Positions 1 through 7,753 of a DNA stretch of 9,186 bases are shown piece by piece (position 1 is the first letter of the stretch; the number at the start of each line of letters is the position of its first letter). The stretch is taken from NCBI GenBank assembly GCA_016936335.1, contig JAFGXZ010000230.1, forward strand, positions 1 through 9,186, in the 5' to 3' direction. The position numbers were made by a program, and so were the translations under genes. Source of the DNA: Fidelibacterota bacterium. GTDB lineage: Bacteria; Fidelibacterota; UBA2242. Under the pieces are notes generated by a model, which saw only the letters and a program-made list of their open reading frames with translations, searched no databases and was not told the origin of the DNA.

Positions 1-1013
1 CCCCAAACCAGGTAATTCAACCTGTTCAAGGCATAATCGGTATGAATCTGTATTGCTCGACGGTTATTTTCTCCGATTCCGAATGGCGCTAATGTTTGCT
101 CATTTACTAATAGTCCGGGCATCAGAAATTCAAATAACGCTCCACCCCACGACGGTACAATTTTCATATCCAGATACTCATAATAACTCTGAAAATAGTG
201 TATTCCCGAGGCGACGTTCCAACTTCCTTTCGGTTTCTGCTGCTGTTCATAATCCAACGGTAGAGTGCGTTCCTGATAGTACCAATTCTCCGGTTGAATA
301 TTTCCCTGCATGACACCAAGGTACAAACATATCCGACTTTCCGAACACAGCAATCCATAGTGATACGGAGAAAATTTCTGTTTGTCGGCATCATATCCCA
401 GGAAAAAGTGATGTAATGAATCATCATACAACCAGCTGAAATTAGCCAGATTAATCAGATTATAGCATATATCCGATAAGTCTGGAAAAACTACACCAAC
501 AATCTCAAGTGAGCCAAGCAACCAGGCATAATCCACTGACGAAATATAACGCTGAGATTCTTGAAGCGTATTCAAATTATACCAGTTATAGAAAAACCCG
601 TTATACCGAGGTAAACTGTTTAATTCGTCTAAAATTTGTTCAATCAATTTCTCTGCATCGGAAGGATTGATAAAACCAAAATCCATTGCCGAAACAATTG
701 CCACCATCTGCAAACCAATGTTGGTTATCGATGTATAATCGGCTATTTCTATTGGTTCCAGCCAAATTTTATCCACAACAAACCCGGTCTTATTATCAAC
801 GGCATTCTCAAAATACCGCCAGGTATCAAATGCAACTGTTCTTAAAAACCGATCCTGGCTCGACGTATCGGGGATTTGAAATCGATCATCCGGGAATCCC
901 CTCAGATTAAACTTTGAAAATCCATGTTTATTATTACCACAGTTGCATAGCAAAAACAGCGATACTATTCCTATTATTTCCCACAATCGAGCTCTTTTTT
1001 GATAGCTATGCAT
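1..1013 (-). CDS. Exported PF10091-type (GH144/GH189-like) glucan hydrolase, probable lipoprotein (3' end outside window)
   Basis: The first 337 residues are present; the frame has no stop before the left edge. PF10091 ('glycoamylase') domains are (alpha/alpha)6 barrels found in GH144 endo-beta-1,2-glucanases and in the cyclising domain (GH189) of cyclic beta-1,2-glucan synthase. The visible motifs follow that pattern in order: WRYFENAVDNKTGFV (65-79), TSITNIGLQMVAIVSAMDFG (94-113), GFFYNWYN (139-146), SSVDYAWLLGSLE (158-170), YGLLCSESRICLYLG (219-233), and SWGGALFEFLMPGLLV (288-303). Conserved acidic residues include D161, E225 and E295. The N-terminus (MHSYQKRARL, then a hydrophobic run to LLCNCGNN) looks like a lipoprotein signal with Cys25, although Asn at -1 is unusual. 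The gene begins 17 bases after the GH94 stop; an in-frame TGA at 1023-1025 fixes the ATG. Perhaps 100 residues are missing. The protein probably acts in the periplasm or at the outer surface, feeding oligosaccharides to the GH94 enzyme. Beta-1,2 specificity is inference. Confidence 0.85.
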   Translation of the reverse strand, partial: MHSYQKRARLWEIIGIVSLFLLCNCGNNKHGFSKFNLRGFPDDRFQIPDTSSQDRFLRTVAFDTWRYFENAVDNKTGFVVDKIWLEPIEIADYTSITNIGLQMVAIVSAMDFGFINPSDAEKLIEQILDELNSLPRYNGFFYNWYNLNTLQESQRYISSVDYAWLLGSLEIVGVVFPDLSDICYNLINLANFSWLYDDSLHHFFLGYDADKQKFSPYHYGLLCSESRICLYLGVMQGNIQPENWYYQERTLPLDYEQQQKPKGSWNVASGIHYFQSYYEYLDMKIVPSWGGALFEFLMPGLLVNEQTLAPFGIGENNRRAIQIHTDYALNRLNYLVW

Positions 1014-1030
1014 TGCGGTCTTTCACTCGA

Positions 1031-3403
1031 TTAAAGGATAACTTCCACTCGGCAGGTTTCATTATCGCATGTCCGAATTATATTCCCGCTTGTCTTTTTA
1101 CCGTCAATCAACATTCGCTTTATCCTTCCGGCTTTTCCAGATTCATTCGTCACCCGAATATAGTATTGTGTTCCCCGAAAAATCCGTTTAACGGAAAAAG
1201 ATGGCCAATCCGATGGAATGTGCGGATCAATAATCAAACCGTCCCTGCAGGCCCGAATACCTAAAATCCACTCCATCGTACATTTTTGCAGCCATGCTGC
1301 CGAACCAGTGTACCATGTCCAACTACCCCGGCCATAATAAGGTGATTCGGGGCCATCAATATTACCAGGAGTAACATAGGGCTCGCCTTTATATCTATCC
1401 GGATCCATTCCGTTAAGGATTGGATTTATCCCTTTGAACGACTTAAAGGCCAGATCGTCCCAGCCAATTTTCGCAAAAGCCCAGATAGCCCATGTTGCAG
1501 CATGAGTATATACGCCACCGTTTTCACGGGCGCCAGTAGCATAACGGGATAAATAACCGATATATTCATCCGGTTCGCTATAACCAGGATAAAGCAGCAA
1601 AGGTCCATTATTCTTCATTAAACGGTCTATCACAGATTTCATGGCTTTTTGACAGTAATCAATTGGTGCACTATTGGCAATGACACTCCAGGTTTGAGCA
1701 TTCAGATAAATTTGCCCTGCTTGATTTTCTTGACTACCAATTAATTCGCCGTTGTCCTTGGTTGCCCGAAGAAACCACTCGCCGTCCCAACCGAATTCCA
1801 AAAGCGTTTTCTTTAATCGGGTCACTTCCAGCCGATATTGTTCCGCTTTCGGAGTATTTCCGATCCGATTTAATAAATCATCAAAACGGGTCATGATATA
1901 ACTTAAAAAATGGATAATCCAGAAAGATTCGCCCTTCATTTCAATACCAGTTGCACTGAGGCCATCATTCCAATCACCACTACCGATTAATGGTATTCCC
2001 CTGGAACTCATTCGCTTCAATGCATAATCAATTGCCTGGCAACAGTGTTCCAGAATTGTTGCCCCTTTCGGATCATCATAGTACTTTACTTGTCGTTTGA
2101 GCAGATCTAAATCATCCGTTTCTTCCAGATAGCTCAGGGTGACAAAAGGCAACCATAAAAAATCATCAGAAAAATTTGAATCAAGTCCACTGTCCGTTAT
2201 CGGATGCCACCAGTGTAGAGCATGCCCATCTTTGAACTGATGTTCGGCATGCAGACAAATCTGTTTGGCTGTCAGTTCCGGGCTAATGGGCAGAAACACC
2301 TGGCTGTCCTGCAATTGATCTCGATAGCCAAATGCCCCACTTTGTTGATAATATGCGGTTCTTGCCCATAATCTCCCGGAAATTGCCTGGTATTTTAACC
2401 ACTTATTTACCAGTAGATTCAGTGATTCGTCCGGTGTTGTCACTTCGGTTTTTTTAAATGTATCACCCCAAAATTCACACACTTTCTTCAACGACTCATC
2501 CACAGATTCTGAATCTTTAAATTCTGAACGGATTTTATCCAGTTCTTCAAGATTTTTTACCAAGCCGAACTGGTAATGTGTCCTGACCCTTTGCTTCGCT
2601 TCAATTGTCAAGTGCATACTTGTCCCGGCAATTGCATCATAAAAAGTACCTTGATGATTTTGCATGGGTGAATTATTGAGAACAACCGGATTTTGAAGGG
2701 TTCCAAATTGACCGATAAAAGTATCTTTATCGAATTCAAATTGTAAAAAAGATTTATCAGACGTTAGAAATCCAATATAAGGATAGCTGGTATTCCAATG
2801 TCCCCGACCTGGTACACCAATATCCCAGAGGCGTTTCGTCGCAAGTGCTGAATTCCGTTCACGATCCAGTTTGGTCTCAATAAACGTTTTATGGAATTCC
2901 CGATGATGATCGGCACTGGAACCAAGACACCACTCAAGATAGGTAACCATAGTAATTTGGCGTGTTTTATTAGAGAGATTTTCAATACGGATATCCCATA
3001 TTTCCAGTGATTTATCAAGAGGTATAAAAATCGTGAATATCGAGCGGATTCCCTTATATTCAGCAGTAAAACGGGTATAACCAAATCCATGAGCACATTG
3101 ATAATCATCCAACTCCGTGCGTGATGGAAGCCAGGTTGGATTCCAGACTTCACCACTTTCTGCATCTTTTAAGTAAATATACTTTCCCCAGTTATCCTGA
3201 ACCAGATCCTGATGCCAACGGTTTAGACGATTAAACTCCGAATGCTCCAGCCAACTGAATCCACCTCCGGTCTGAGAAATTGTCAATCCGTAATGACCAT
3301 TGGAAAGGACATTTATCCAAGGCTTAGGAGTATGTGGTGTTTTAATAATATATTCATTTCCATCTTCTGAAAAATACCCGTATTTCGTCTCATACTTTTT
3401 CAT
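1031..3403 (-). CDS. GH94 glycoside phosphorylase (NdvB/cellobiose-phosphorylase-like)
   Basis: This 790-residue cytoplasmic enzyme has no signal peptide. GH94 enzymes cleave beta-glucosidic bonds with phosphate, giving alpha-glucose 1-phosphate and a shortened sugar. The N-terminal beta-sandwich runs to about residue 270 (TPHTPKPWINVL, then ISQTGGGFSW and DNWGKYIYLKD). The (alpha/alpha)6 barrel carries family motifs: GYRDQLQD at 359-366 (sugar and phosphate site), HWWHP at 397-401, GSGDWNDG at 474-481 with the general-acid Asp, ENGGVYTHAATW at 627-638 with a phosphate-site His, and WYTGSAAW at 697-704 with a phosphate-site Thr. The residue roles come from solved GH94 structures. The length fits disaccharide phosphorylases and cellobionic acid phosphorylase (about 790), not 1,2-beta-oligoglucan phosphorylase (about 1100). 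The N-terminal half resembles the C-terminal domain of cyclic beta-1,2-glucan synthase. A stop codon 12 bases upstream makes this ATG the only upstream-bounded choice; no clear Shine-Dalgarno is present. The family is certain, the acceptor sugar is not. Confidence 0.93.
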   Translation of the reverse strand: MKKYETKYGYFSEDGNEYIIKTPHTPKPWINVLSNGHYGLTISQTGGGFSWLEHSEFNRLNRWHQDLVQDNWGKYIYLKDAESGEVWNPTWLPSRTELDDYQCAHGFGYTRFTAEYKGIRSIFTIFIPLDKSLEIWDIRIENLSNKTRQITMVTYLEWCLGSSADHHREFHKTFIETKLDRERNSALATKRLWDIGVPGRGHWNTSYPYIGFLTSDKSFLQFEFDKDTFIGQFGTLQNPVVLNNSPMQNHQGTFYDAIAGTSMHLTIEAKQRVRTHYQFGLVKNLEELDKIRSEFKDSESVDESLKKVCEFWGDTFKKTEVTTPDESLNLLVNKWLKYQAISGRLWARTAYYQQSGAFGYRDQLQDSQVFLPISPELTAKQICLHAEHQFKDGHALHWWHPITDSGLDSNFSDDFLWLPFVTLSYLEETDDLDLLKRQVKYYDDPKGATILEHCCQAIDYALKRMSSRGIPLIGSGDWNDGLSATGIEMKGESFWIIHFLSYIMTRFDDLLNRIGNTPKAEQYRLEVTRLKKTLLEFGWDGEWFLRATKDNGELIGSQENQAGQIYLNAQTWSVIANSAPIDYCQKAMKSVIDRLMKNNGPLLLYPGYSEPDEYIGYLSRYATGARENGGVYTHAATWAIWAFAKIGWDDLAFKSFKGINPILNGMDPDRYKGEPYVTPGNIDGPESPYYGRGSWTWYTGSAAWLQKCTMEWILGIRACRDGLIIDPHIPSDWPSFSVKRIFRGTQYYIRVTNESGKAGRIKRMLIDGKKTSGNIIRTCDNETCRVEVIL

Positions 3404-3425
3404 ATTAACTGATCAATATCCATAT

Positions 3426-4454
3426 TTAAAATTCAATCTCTATATCAATACGCTGGACGGCAGACAATCGGCCAAAGTCCGCATAAGCATAGTTCACATT
3501 CAGGAACGAATTCAGCAGCTTATACCGAATTCCGCCACCAACCGTTAATCCCTGTTCACTGTTCTGTTGAAACAGTGCCTGGTACCCCGTTCGAAAAAAC
3601 AGGATCCGATTCAAACCCCATTCAATCCCAAGATTCACTTGTTCCGTATTATCGTTTGGGTGAACAGCATCAATTTCAGCCACAATGTCGCCAATCGGAA
3701 ATTCAGGGTAATTCACCGCCAATCCAATTCGAAATATTAACGGTAAATCCCAACTGCTCGTCTCATAGTATGCCGGAATATATTCATTATCACCTGATTC
3801 ATTATTGTCCTGGTCGTAATAGATACGTAAATCTTTTCCTGTGAATTGCATTTTATCACCGAAATTTGAGACTGAAACACCGATTAATAAACGATCATTA
3901 TCAGTTTTATACAGACTTCCAAAATCAAAAGCAATACTGGTTGCATCACAATGCCAGATACTTTCCCGAACGTATTTGGCATTAAAACCAACACTGAAAA
4001 AGTTCGTCAATTTCTTAGCATATGCTATTCCTACCGCCAGATTTCCTGCGGTAAATTGTTCCCCGGTACCTTCTGGCAGTTCCACGGTTCGTACATCCAT
4101 CATACCCATTGAGAGTGAGTTAAATGAAAATCCAATCGTTCCAAAACTACCCATTGGTAGGATCACACTGGTAAATGCCAACTCCGTATCTAAAAACCAA
4201 TCGGTATAAGATGCCAGCGCTTTTCTGTTATCAAATCCAGCGATCACGGACGGATTCCAGTACAGGGCCGATGCATCATTGACAGATGCTACTCCGGCAC
4301 CACCCATCCCGATGCTTCGCGCTCCAACTCCGATTTTGAGAAATTGTCCCATCGTTGTCCCGACTTTTGTAATCTTTGCATAACCGGGTATCATTAAAAA
4401 TCCAATCAATGTTATTGTTAAAAGACTTCGTTGAATTTGTCGCTTATTTATCAT
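3426..4454 (-). CDS. PorV/PorQ (UPF0164)-family outer-membrane beta-barrel protein
   Basis: This 342-residue barrel belongs to the family that includes PorV, the shuttle/outer-membrane partner of the type IX secretion system, and related FadL-like proteins. A signal peptide covers residues 1-26 (basic MINKRQIQR, hydrophobic stretch, then GYA). The family hallmark follows: GQFLKIGVGARSIGMGGAG at about 36-54, then ALYWNPS at 63-69. The rest is short amphipathic strands with loops such as YYDQDNNESGDNEY, ending in Phe342, as is usual for BAM-assembled barrels. The start is fixed by an in-frame stop at 4467-4469; the ribosome site is weak (TAGAG overlapping the upstream stop codon). The gene lies 8 bases after a protein with a T9SS-like tail, the arrangement expected for a secretion or anchoring partner of that cargo. 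True PorV function is not shown: these phyla carry many paralogues, and this could be a dedicated copy or simply a structural barrel. Confidence 0.85.
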   Translation of the reverse strand: MINKRQIQRSLLTITLIGFLMIPGYAKITKVGTTMGQFLKIGVGARSIGMGGAGVASVNDASALYWNPSVIAGFDNRKALASYTDWFLDTELAFTSVILPMGSFGTIGFSFNSLSMGMMDVRTVELPEGTGEQFTAGNLAVGIAYAKKLTNFFSVGFNAKYVRESIWHCDATSIAFDFGSLYKTDNDRLLIGVSVSNFGDKMQFTGKDLRIYYDQDNNESGDNEYIPAYYETSSWDLPLIFRIGLAVNYPEFPIGDIVAEIDAVHPNDNTEQVNLGIEWGLNRILFFRTGYQALFQQNSEQGLTVGGGIRYKLLNSFLNVNYAYADFGRLSAVQRIDIEIEF

Positions 4455-4462
4455 AATAAACT

Positions 4463-7400
4463 CTATTTAATTACCGCAAATTTACCAGTGAAATCCCCGG
4501 ATTCACCGGCATCAACATGATAATAATAAATCCCGGCAGCCAGATCTAAACCGTCTTTTGTAGTAAGATTCCAGGCTTCACTTCCGTCATCCGCACTACT
4601 TTTATGGTAAATTGTTTTAATATGATCACCGCTTTGAGCATAAATTCGGATTGTACATTTGCTGGGCAGATGAATAAAATAAACCCGCCGTTCTCCTCGA
4701 CCCGATGCCAACATTCTGCGTGGTTCCCAAGCCGCTGCTGCGACATAAGGATTCGGCACAACAGCAACCCGATCGATATTATTCAAAGCAATTTGGGGAT
4801 CATCTTTTGCCGCAAAAGTTTTAAATGAAAAAATATCTCCGCTGCGAAAAGGCAGATCGATGGCAATTATTGCTGTATCGCCCAAACCGGGCTGAATGGG
4901 TTCAACACCTTCCGGGGCAATAAACTGGATTTTCCAGGTTTCCCGGTTAAATCTGCCATCTTGAAAGTGCAATTGAATATAATCACCATCAGTTAATAAA
5001 CTATCCAACTGGTCAGAAGGCTCCCAGAGATAAGCCCGTACTTTTTTATTAGCAATTACATCCCAAACACGAAAATTGGTCTCATGTTTGAAATTGGTCT
5101 TCAGAAAAGAGCTGTCGTTAACACCAAAGTGAATCTCATAGCGGGTCGGAAAATTCTCGGAACGTATTTCCAGTTTATCATTCCAATAGCTGTTCATAGA
5201 AGCAAAGTATACCAAATTTGATTTTGAGCCTGTTTTCCAGGTCGAAAGAGTATCATTATAGGCCACAATGTCATTTTTAATCCTGATCCGCATGCCGTTA
5301 AACATGGGATTTGAGTCCTCTCCAGACAGTGCTGTGGATTCACTGAAAATAACATTAGTGTCATAATCGGTGGTTAATTCAAATAGTGAATATGTTAACG
5401 TATCCGGATGTGTTGTGTCATCGAAGCTTAGCAAATATTCACCGATATTTACAAGGCGAGGATCAATAAAATCTAATAAAATGTCACCGCTGCCCCAACC
5501 TTGGACTTTCACAATACCATCGGCGGTTTCCGGAGCGTGATACCCTGCTGCGGGGGCATTGGGTGTAACCACAGCCGTATTTCGATCAGTTGTAACATTG
5601 CCATTTATATCTTTAAAAATGGTTTTTGTACATTCCGATGGTAAAATGAATTTTTCTGCCCAACCCTGATCATACGAAACCACCGCATAATAATAAGTTT
5701 TCCCATTAATTACATCGGTATCAACAAAGGAATGCTGCAATCCATTGTCGGATCCCAGATAATATTTACTACCATCCACGTCCACTTCAAAAAAACCCTT
5801 GACGCTGTCTTGGAGGTCAAATACAGCAAAGGGTTCATAAAAGGTCGCTTCTCCATATCCGTTTGTAATAAGATATGCGTCATTAAAAGCCTCATCGCTG
5901 GATCGATAAACACGATAACCTTCAAAGTCATACCCTTTATTAGTCGGATTGGCAAATTCGTCATAGGAGTTTTCCGCGGCATTATCCCAATAAAGAGTAA
6001 CTTTACCATCACCGGGAACAACGGTCAATTCCGGTTTTATTGGTGGTCGAGCAAAATTATAGTTCGCATTATAAATATCCTGGACCACTTCTTTGTTCCG
6101 TTTTAAATCACTCAAATTCTCACCAAAAACAAGTGCCAGTGAAAAGCGTTCCGTATGTCCCGGTGGCATGATAAATGGCCCCGAACCAAACAGAAAGGCA
6201 ATATTCCCGTTTTGACTGCCCGTATCAAAATGGTAGTTCGCGATTCGCTCCCATATAACATCATCGTACTGAAATTCAACGCCTTGACCGATATAAAACG
6301 AATCAAATGCAGTTAGACCAATCTGGTCAGATTCGTCTTTGTCAGTTTTATCAAAATTGGGTTCACCATCGGTTGGCAAACCGTCTCCTTCGCCATAATC
6401 ACCTGTTCCACCGACACCATCGGCACCCAAATCATTTAAATCCGGATCCCAATCTCCATCATTATCAATTCCATCGGAACGATTCTCATCAATCAGATAG
6501 TTATCAAAACCACTTCCATTTATCCAATCCCGATACTTTAAACCAACATGAACATTTTCGTTTTCATCGATAATTCCATCCAGATCATCATCAATGCCAT
6601 TAAAGGGTTTTTCACTGACGGTTTGATTGCGAATATAATGGTGTTCCGTATCACTATCTTTTACAAATAACGTATCGCCGACAAATCGATAAAAAGAGCC
6701 TTCCCCACCGGTGTCGAAGGATACTAACTTACGACCCCAATTATTATCCGGCTCAAGATTACTGTAATCAATAACAACCAGATCGCCGGAAAGAACTCGC
6801 GCTTGGAAATCTGAGGCAGTGAACGATGAACCAGCCCCATCACTACCATCTCCATCATTATCAATCCCATCAAACGGATTACCGGGACTTTCCAGAAATG
6901 CGTAACCACAATAACCAGTCTGCCAGTTCCCATCTCCTAAACCGTTAGCATCCCAGGTATAGGCCAGATCGAGGTTTAAATCATAAAAAGCATTATCGTC
7001 GTTGGAATCATTTTGACCGCCAACACCGGCGTCGGCATACATCCCAAAAACAGCTTTATTATAGTGAGTTGTACTGATATTAGTAATATCGTAATGCCAA
7101 AAGATTATATCCTCAGCCAGAACATTTGACCACTGGAATCCCCGGACTGCCATTCGCATTCCCAGGCCACCACGCGTACTATCATATTGGTTGCAGAAAA
7201 ATAACCCGTTAAAGTCCCGACCATGATCCTGATAATCGTCCACAACAAAGTAACTCTCCTGGTCGGCATTAGTGCGCTGCCCGAAATATCCATTCCAAAC
7301 ATTCCGCCAGGCAGATGGTTGGTCCGGCCAATATTCCGGCCAAGTATTGGGATCATCACTCATGGCAATATAATCCTGCTCCGGATCTGAGAAGCCCGGC

Positions 7401-7753
7401 AAGGGTTGCCAACTGAATTCAGTCCCGGTAGGTCCGGTTTCATAGTGTTCACGAAAACCGCCTTCAACAATATGAATGGTATCACCACCTATCAGAGCCA
7501 CTTCAGCAGCGACAATCGGATAAATACCATCCATATAAGAATGTTGGCTTCCTCTCGGCCAGACACCTGAAGGTTCTTTACCCCACCAGGCTACCTCCCC
7601 AAAATTCCAAAACAGCGTTTCTACCAAATTCCCATTATGAAGTCCCTGCTTACGAAACTTTCGGTCACCATGTAATTCTTCAATGTTATTTTGGGCAAAT
7701 GATAGTAAAGTGCAAATAGTAAGAAAAAATATAATGGCACGTATATTTCTCAT
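4463..7753 (-). CDS. Large secreted protein with Asp-rich loops, FnIII-like segment and FlgD-Ig/T9SS-like C-terminal domain
   Basis: This 1096-residue exported protein has no recognised enzymatic motif. Residues 1-20 form a signal peptide (MRNIRA, hydrophobic core, then SFA before Gln21). Residues about 40-230 are rich in Trp and Tyr (FWNFGEVAWWGKEPSGVWPRG). Residues 295-475 carry three acidic motifs of the form GID(N/D)D and a Gly/Asp-rich stretch, which may bind calcium. A fibronectin-III-like segment follows at about 570-700 (GKVTLYWD, YRVYRSSDEAF, KTYYYAVVSYDQG). The last 105 residues begin VVPNPYVAAAAWEP and end GIYYYHVDAG, then GKFAVIK, as in FlgD-Ig/type-A sorting tails of secreted FCB proteins. 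It starts at an ATG overlapping the receptor stop and is followed after 8 bases by a PorV-like barrel. The context suggests a surface-exposed or secreted partner of the receptor. Proteins of this layout are common, but uncharacterised, in Calditrichota and Marinimicrobia-like genomes. Export is well supported; T9SS dependence is inference. Confidence 0.85.
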   Translation of the reverse strand: MRNIRAIIFFLTICTLLSFAQNNIEELHGDRKFRKQGLHNGNLVETLFWNFGEVAWWGKEPSGVWPRGSQHSYMDGIYPIVAAEVALIGGDTIHIVEGGFREHYETGPTGTEFSWQPLPGFSDPEQDYIAMSDDPNTWPEYWPDQPSAWRNVWNGYFGQRTNADQESYFVVDDYQDHGRDFNGLFFCNQYDSTRGGLGMRMAVRGFQWSNVLAEDIIFWHYDITNISTTHYNKAVFGMYADAGVGGQNDSNDDNAFYDLNLDLAYTWDANGLGDGNWQTGYCGYAFLESPGNPFDGIDNDGDGSDGAGSSFTASDFQARVLSGDLVVIDYSNLEPDNNWGRKLVSFDTGGEGSFYRFVGDTLFVKDSDTEHHYIRNQTVSEKPFNGIDDDLDGIIDENENVHVGLKYRDWINGSGFDNYLIDENRSDGIDNDGDWDPDLNDLGADGVGGTGDYGEGDGLPTDGEPNFDKTDKDESDQIGLTAFDSFYIGQGVEFQYDDVIWERIANYHFDTGSQNGNIAFLFGSGPFIMPPGHTERFSLALVFGENLSDLKRNKEVVQDIYNANYNFARPPIKPELTVVPGDGKVTLYWDNAAENSYDEFANPTNKGYDFEGYRVYRSSDEAFNDAYLITNGYGEATFYEPFAVFDLQDSVKGFFEVDVDGSKYYLGSDNGLQHSFVDTDVINGKTYYYAVVSYDQGWAEKFILPSECTKTIFKDINGNVTTDRNTAVVTPNAPAAGYHAPETADGIVKVQGWGSGDILLDFIDPRLVNIGEYLLSFDDTTHPDTLTYSLFELTTDYDTNVIFSESTALSGEDSNPMFNGMRIRIKNDIVAYNDTLSTWKTGSKSNLVYFASMNSYWNDKLEIRSENFPTRYEIHFGVNDSSFLKTNFKHETNFRVWDVIANKKVRAYLWEPSDQLDSLLTDGDYIQLHFQDGRFNRETWKIQFIAPEGVEPIQPGLGDTAIIAIDLPFRSGDIFSFKTFAAKDDPQIALNNIDRVAVVPNPYVAAAAWEPRRMLASGRGERRVYFIHLPSKCTIRIYAQSGDHIKTIYHKSSADDGSEAWNLTTKDGLDLAAGIYYYHVDAGESGDFTGKFAVIK
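6440..6871 (-). repeat. Three degenerate Asp-rich motifs (DGIDNDGD type) within the secreted protein
   Basis: Motifs at residues 295-306 (DGIDNDGDGSDG; 6836-6871), 385-397 (NGIDDDLDGIIDE; 6563-6601) and 427-438 (DGIDNDGDWDPD; 6440-6475) share a GIDxDxD core. They are followed by a Gly/Asp-rich stretch to about residue 475 (to 6329). The spacing of acidic residues resembles DxDxDG calcium-binding loops of dockerin and thrombospondin-3 type. The similarity is visible by eye; calcium binding itself is inferred. Confidence 0.6.
7750..7753 (-). other. ATGA stop/start overlap between receptor and secreted protein
   Basis: On the minus strand the bases ATGA contain the ATG start of the secreted protein and the TGA stop of the receptor. 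This four-base overlap is the classic signature of translational coupling and suggests matched production of the two envelope proteins. Confidence 0.9.

Noticed and set aside
164..427. Minus-strand open frame of 87 codons near the left edge
   Set aside because: It is an alternative frame inside the PF10091 gene, whose own frame is open from 1013 to the edge and carries the family motifs.
914..1264. Plus-strand open frame of 116 codons spanning the GH94/PF10091 junction
   Set aside because: It is antisense to two genes with clear family motifs, and its product has no recognisable domain or compositional sign of a real protein.
3411..3416. TGATCA palindrome in the PorV/GH94 gap as an operator or terminator
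   Set aside because: Six bases is too short for a terminator stem, there is no following T-run, and such a palindrome is expected often by chance in AT-rich DNA.
5732..6106. Plus-strand open frame of 124 codons
   Set aside because: It is antisense to the FnIII-like part of the secreted protein, without a start signal or domain; a chance open frame.
6307..6573. Plus-strand open frame with a His/Asn-rich product
   Set aside because: It is antisense to the Asp-rich GIDxDxD region; the His/Asn bias is the mirror of GAT-rich codons. There is no ribosome site, and it lies wholly inside a convincing gene.
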